DNA from: Helicobacter sp.
Lineage (GTDB): Bacteria; Campylobacterota; Campylobacteria; Campylobacterales; Helicobacteraceae
Assembly (NCBI RefSeq): GCF_022511165.1
Contig: NZ_JAFLSB010000011.1
Location: 1-46,119 of the forward strand
Length of the DNA stretch: 46,119 bases
Direction: 5' to 3'
Shown here: piece after piece, positions 42,755 through 46,119 of the stretch
Layout of the letters: the number at the start of each line of letters is the position of its first letter
Numbering within the stretch: position 1 is the stretch's first letter
The notes under the pieces: generated by a model
Database searches by the model: none
Seen by the model: only the letters and a program-made list of their open reading frames with translations
Told to the model about the DNA's origin: nothing
Program-made: the position numbers and the translations under genes

Positions 42755-44446
42755 TTACATTCTTGTTTGCGCTTTGATACCAAGCAAAGAAAGCCCGAGT
42801 GTGAGGCTATGGCTTACGATTTTTAGCACATAAAGATAGCTATCTTGCTGTGGGCTTTGCAAGATTTTATGTGCATTATAAAATCCGTGCAAAGTGGCGG
42901 CGAGATTCTTTAAATACTCGCATATTTTTTGAATCTCCCTATCGCGGAAGCTTGATTGTATAATATGAGGGAGACAAAGGGATTCAAACAAAAGCATTTT
43001 TGCATCATCATTAAGATGTAAATCTTCTTGCAAGATATGAAAATCCTGCATTTTCACTCCGGCTTTTTCAAAAAGTGTGTGGATTCTTGCATTGGCATAA
43101 TTGATATAATAAATGGGATTGCTTGAATCTTGTTTGGAAAGAGTCTCAATATCAAATTCAAGATGGGTATCAGGTTTTTTAGAGAGGAAAATAAAACGCA
43201 ACGCATCAGCGCCAATATCCTCTAGCACATCTTTCATTAGGATAAAATTCCCCGCGCGTTTGCTCATTTTATAGGGCTGTCCGCCTTTAAGGAGGCTTAC
43301 CATTTGAGAAAGCAACACTTCTAGGCGATTTTCATCATAGCCTAAAAAATGAATAGCAGCCTTTACACGCGCGATATAGCCGTGATGATCTGCACCCCAA
43401 ATATTAATATAATGCGCAAAATTTCTATCAAACTTGTTTTGATGATAAATAATATCGCCGGCAAGATAGGTTGGTTCACCATTTTCGCGCACAAGCACAC
43501 GATCTTTCTCATCTCCTAATTGTGCAGAAGCAATCCATACTTTACCCTCGCTCTCATATATACCATTGTGGGCTTTGAGGGAGCTTAGTGTATTGTCCCA
43601 ACCAGCATAGAGGGCTTTTTCACTTACAAAATAATCAAAGACAATGCCTACTTGTGCAAGATTTGCCTTAATCTCTTCAAGCATTGCATTTTTACCAAAC
43701 TCTGCAAGGCGCGCGATAATATGAGATTCTGCAGAATCAATGTTATGTGAAGCGTTTGTTGTATCTAATTTTTTTGTGCAAGATTGAAAAATCTCGCGTC
43801 CAAAATGCTTTTCACATTCTCTTGCTAAATCAATGATGTATTCGCCTTTGTAGTAACTCTCGGGATAACTTACTTGCTCTTTGAGTATGTGTTCGCGTCC
43901 TGCTAAGAGGATTGAAAGCCCAAGCATTTGAATCTGCGCTCCGGCGTCATTGATGTAGTATTCTGTGCAAATATCATAGCCTAGAAATCGCCCCACACGC
44001 GCTAAAGCATCGCCATAGACTGCACCCCTTGCGTGTCCTATATGAAGAGGACCGGTAGGATTAGCACTCACAAATTCAAGCAAAATACTTTCTTTTGTAT
44101 GCTTTGGATTTGTGCTTGTATTTGAATCTGCGGCGCTTTGGGTATGAGCGAGTGCGCTTTGGGCGAGATATGGCTGCGCTTTTTGGTATAAAAAAGTAGA
44201 AGAAAGGCTTAGATTCACAAAGCCATTTTGCACCTCCACCCTCTCAAATGCCTCACAAGAGGCAAGATTCTCTGCTAATGCTTGGGCTATTATCATAGGA
44301 TTTGTTTTTTTTATTTTCGCAAGGCTAAAGGCAAGAGGTGTTGCAAGATGCCCCAAATCTTTATTTTTTGGTCGCTCTAATACAATAGAGGCATCTTCAG
44401 TAATGCCACTTGCTTGTGCGAGAAGGGCTTTAATGTATTGATACAT
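42755..44446 (-). CDS. argS: Arginyl-tRNA synthetase
   Basis: Class I synthetase, 563 residues. HIGH motif is HIGHARGAVYGDAL and KMSK is in YKMSKRAGNF. The N-terminal Add1-like domain starts MYQYIKALLAQASG and the C-terminal domain is the helical anticodon-binding part. An Ala/Ser/Thr-rich insertion (about residues 95-112) just before the HIGH region explains a length slightly above the usual 540-550. It overlaps the tatA stop by one base (TAATG). Confidence 0.96.
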   Translation of the reverse strand: MYQYIKALLAQASGITEDASIVLERPKNKDLGHLATPLAFSLAKIKKTNPMIIAQALAENLASCEAFERVEVQNGFVNLSLSSTFLYQKAQPYLAQSALAHTQSAADSNTSTNPKHTKESILLEFVSANPTGPLHIGHARGAVYGDALARVGRFLGYDICTEYYINDAGAQIQMLGLSILLAGREHILKEQVSYPESYYKGEYIIDLARECEKHFGREIFQSCTKKLDTTNASHNIDSAESHIIARLAEFGKNAMLEEIKANLAQVGIVFDYFVSEKALYAGWDNTLSSLKAHNGIYESEGKVWIASAQLGDEKDRVLVRENGEPTYLAGDIIYHQNKFDRNFAHYINIWGADHHGYIARVKAAIHFLGYDENRLEVLLSQMVSLLKGGQPYKMSKRAGNFILMKDVLEDIGADALRFIFLSKKPDTHLEFDIETLSKQDSSNPIYYINYANARIHTLFEKAGVKMQDFHILQEDLHLNDDAKMLLFESLCLPHIIQSSFRDREIQKICEYLKNLAATLHGFYNAHKILQSPQQDSYLYVLKIVSHSLTLGLSLLGIKAQTRM

Positions 44447-44700
44447 TAAGCCTCTTGCTTATTGGCTGTATCTTGCTGTGGGTTATTTTGGGTAGCGTTA
44501 GTTTGTTTGATATGAGCAGGGTTTTGCTCACCCTGTGCATTTTGCGCATTTTCCTCTTCATCATCTTTAACGGCTTTTTTAAAGTTTTTGATACCACTTC
44601 CTAAGCCTTTGGCGAGCTCGGGGATTTTTTTTGCACCAAAAAGAAGCACAACGATAAGTAAAATAAGCAGTAATTGCCAAATACCAGGGGGCGACATCAT
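44446..44700 (-). CDS. tatA: Twin-arginine translocase subunit TatA
   Basis: 84 residues: one N-terminal helix (IWQLLLILLIVVLLFGAKKI), the FGAKKIPELAKGLGSG hinge and amphipathic helix, then an acidic and Gln/Asn-rich tail. It forms the pore of the Tat system, which exports folded proteins. AAGGAG precedes ATG 44700. Confidence 0.93.
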   Translation of the reverse strand: MMSPPGIWQLLLILLIVVLLFGAKKIPELAKGLGSGIKNFKKAVKDDEEENAQNAQGEQNPAHIKQTNATQNNPQQDTANKQEA

Positions 44701-44724
44701 ATCTCCTTTGTAAAAAATGAGGGT

Positions 44725-44730
44725 ATTATA
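44725..44730 (-). promoter_or_regulatory. Probable tatA-argS-azlCD -10 element
   Basis: TATAAT on the minus strand, 24 bases upstream of the tatA ATG, in the 50-base gap after gmk. It would give tatA and the genes after it a promoter of their own. Confidence 0.5.
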
Positions 44731-44750
44731 CCAAAAGTTTTACATAAATA

Positions 44751-45365
44751 TTATATTTGGGTGTGCCATTTGCTAAGTATCTCACTAAAACGCTCAATTT
44801 GTTGATATTTGAGTGAGCGGGCAATAGCAATAATGGCTTGTGTGGCAATATGAATATCATCATTAATCAGCACATAATCAAAAGATTGCAAATGCTGCAT
44901 TTCATTATAAGCCTTTTCGAGGCGATATTCAATCATTTGCGCCTCATCAGTGCCGCGTGCAATGAGACGCTCTTTAAGAATCTTCTTAGTTTTTGTGGTG
45001 ATAAAAACCGATTTGGCAAAATCCCCAAAATGTGCTTTGATACTTTGATGTCCTTGCACATCGACATCAAAAAGCACAATCTTATCTGCTGCAAGAGCAG
45101 ATTCTACGGGCTTGAGCGAAGTGCCATAAAAATGAGTATGCACCTCCGCCCATTCCAAAAATACATTATTTTTAATATCTTGCAAAAACTGCTCTTTATC
45201 CACAAAATGATAATGCACCCCCTCAATCTCTCCCTCACGCTTTTTGCGCGTAGTTGTGGAGATAGAAAAATATATATCGGGGATTGCATCTTTAAGGGCT
45301 TTAGTGAGTGTGCTTTTGCCACAACCACTTGGACCTGAAATAATCAGCACCGCGCCCTTGCTCAT
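44751..45365 (-). CDS. gmk: Guanylate kinase
   Basis: Phosphorylates GMP to GDP. P-loop ISGPSGCGKSTL at residues 9-20, the GMP-binding SISTTTRKKREGE, and VDVQGHQSIK are typical. 204 residues. Start overlaps the upstream stop by ATGA, so it is coupled to the acidic protein gene. Confidence 0.96.
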   Translation of the reverse strand: MSKGAVLIISGPSGCGKSTLTKALKDAIPDIYFSISTTTRKKREGEIEGVHYHFVDKEQFLQDIKNNVFLEWAEVHTHFYGTSLKPVESALAADKIVLFDVDVQGHQSIKAHFGDFAKSVFITTKTKKILKERLIARGTDEAQMIEYRLEKAYNEMQHLQSFDYVLINDDIHIATQAIIAIARSLKYQQIERFSEILSKWHTQI

Positions 45366-46119
45366 TTACTTTTATCTTTAAAGCTAATATTAATTGTTAC
45401 TTCAAGTCCATCAAGCATAGATTTAAAATTATCGCTATGGAGGCTTGTAATGCTGCTTTGAACAGAATTTGCGATGATATTTTTCACAAATTCTTGTGAG
45501 GTTTCGCCATTAGATTTTTGCTCTATTCCATCTTCTTGTTTTGTAACATCAAGTGCTTGCTCTTGAGAATCTTGCGCCATAGATTCATCTGCTTCACTAA
45601 GCTCATCTTGCCCTATATCTGCCAATTCCTCGCCTTCTACCTCTTCGCCTAGAGCGTGGGCGACATCAGGCTCTTTGAGTGAATTAAAGTCCTCATTGCC
45701 TGATTGCTCATCAAGCGCATTGAGTGCTTGGCTTACCTCACTCACTTGCTCTTTATCAAGCACTGGCGGGGTGGATTCACCCTCTTCTAGCATATCATCT
45801 ATATTTTCTTCTGCTTCAGTTTGGGCTTCTTCTGCATTTGCCTCATCTGTTGCTTCTGGCTCTGCTTTTATCTCACCCTCTCCTAAATCCTCTAATTCCT
45901 CACCTAGCGCATCAAGGGTGTCAGTCTCGCTTGGCATATCAGATTCTACATTTTCTACATCTGTACTCGCTTCTTCTGCTGTATCTCCTGCTGCCTCATC
46001 TAGTTCTGCACCTATATCGCCTAGTTCTCCCTCTAGTGTATCCTCGCTTGATTGAGTAGGAGTAGGGGAAGATTCACCCTCACTCTCTGTATCTAATGCA
46101 GGTATATCCTCATAATTTA
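45362..46119 (-). CDS. C-terminal part of a Glu/Asp-rich protein (H. pylori poly-E-rich protein homologue), cut by window edge
   Basis: An open frame of at least 251 codons enters from beyond 46119 and ends at 45362. It is extremely acidic and low in complexity, with degenerate repeats of the type LGEELEDLGEGEI, LGEEVEGEELADIG and LEGELGDIGAELDEA. Only the last 45 residues look globular: EFVKNIIANSVQSSITSLH, then a Leu-rich helix and VTINISFKDKSK. I recall the HP0322 poly-E-rich protein next to gmk in H. pylori with a similar C-terminus. Function unknown. An internal ATG at 45937 is not the start, because the frame continues upstream without a stop. Confidence 0.8.
   Translation of the reverse strand, partial: NYEDIPALDTESEGESSPTPTQSSEDTLEGELGDIGAELDEAAGDTAEEASTDVENVESDMPSETDTLDALGEELEDLGEGEIKAEPEATDEANAEEAQTEAEENIDDMLEEGESTPPVLDKEQVSEVSQALNALDEQSGNEDFNSLKEPDVAHALGEEVEGEELADIGQDELSEADESMAQDSQEQALDVTKQEDGIEQKSNGETSQEFVKNIIANSVQSSITSLHSDNFKSMLDGLEVTINISFKDKSK

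Noticed and set aside
45675..46059. Ser-rich and Leu-rich frames on the plus strand opposite the acidic protein
   Set aside because: They are the complement of Glu/Asp/Ala-rich repeats; no ribosome site or domain is seen.
1..46119. CRISPR array, insertion sequence, prophage or attachment site
   Set aside because: No regularly spaced repeats, transposase, integrase, phage genes or flanking direct repeats were seen.

Overview
This 46 kb window is chromosomal DNA from an AT-rich Epsilonproteobacterium, almost certainly a Helicobacter and probably an enterohepatic (non-pylori) species. The evidence is protein similarity and gene order, recalled from H. pylori 26695 and not searched. Several short gene blocks match that genome: ndk-yceD-rpmF-plsX-fabH, frdCAB plus a phospholipase D lipoprotein, glmU next to fliP, surA-like-lapB-rnhA-rnc-aroC, gatA with guaB, flgH-pseF, azlC-azlD, and argS-tatA-gmk-poly-E protein. 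The blocks are joined differently from H. pylori. A fumarate reductase, a Fur with two CxxC pairs, a TlpD-type chemoreceptor and a cholesterol glucosyltransferase homologue fit the same group.

Layout. 1-450: start of a DNA methyltransferase gene (probably type III Mod), interrupted by a run of 14 C, with a short ORF remnant upstream. 450-4700: metF-like, serB, manC (with a premature stop) and the cholesterol glucosyltransferase. 4.7-7.9 kb: nucleotide, ribosome and fatty-acid operon, then a tRNA-Lys. 8.0-9.4 kb: a chemoreceptor without a periplasmic domain. 9.4-13.6 kb (minus): threonine ammonia-lyase, a GT-C-like membrane protein, a pseudopilin-like protein and a DMT exporter. 13.8-15.2 kb: flgH and pseF behind a probable sigma-54 promoter. 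15.3-21.0 kb: prfB and fur (minus), then tlpD and pbp1A (plus). 21.0-22.7 kb: a DUF507 protein and carA. 22.8-28.5 kb (minus): PLD lipoprotein, frdB, frdA, frdC and a tetraheme cytochrome c. 28.5-30.1 kb (minus): thiS and glmU. 30.2-32.3 kb: fliP and an RNA m5U methyltransferase. 32.3-33.5 kb (minus): MFS exporter. 33.6-37.7 kb: SurA-like chaperone, LapB-like protein, rnhA, rnc and aroC. 37.8-41.7 kb: gatA, guaB, xseB and fliR. 41.7-46.1 kb (minus): azlD, azlC, argS, tatA, gmk and a very acidic protein running off the window.

Functional themes are envelope and surface biology (cholesterol glucosylation, GDP-mannose, pseudaminic acid, PBP1A, LapB, PLD), motility and chemotaxis (FlgH, FliP, FliR, PseF, two receptors), anaerobic respiration (FrdCAB, cytochrome c) and housekeeping. 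I see no prophage, transposon, CRISPR array or recognisable defence island apart from the methyltransferase fragment. The points most worth a second look are the phase-variable C tract, the nonsense codon in manC, the GG-N10-GC promoter before flgH, a palindromic heptamer AGAWTCT that recurs in most intergenic gaps, and the leaderless pseudopilin-like protein. I do not find a clearly new multi-gene system.
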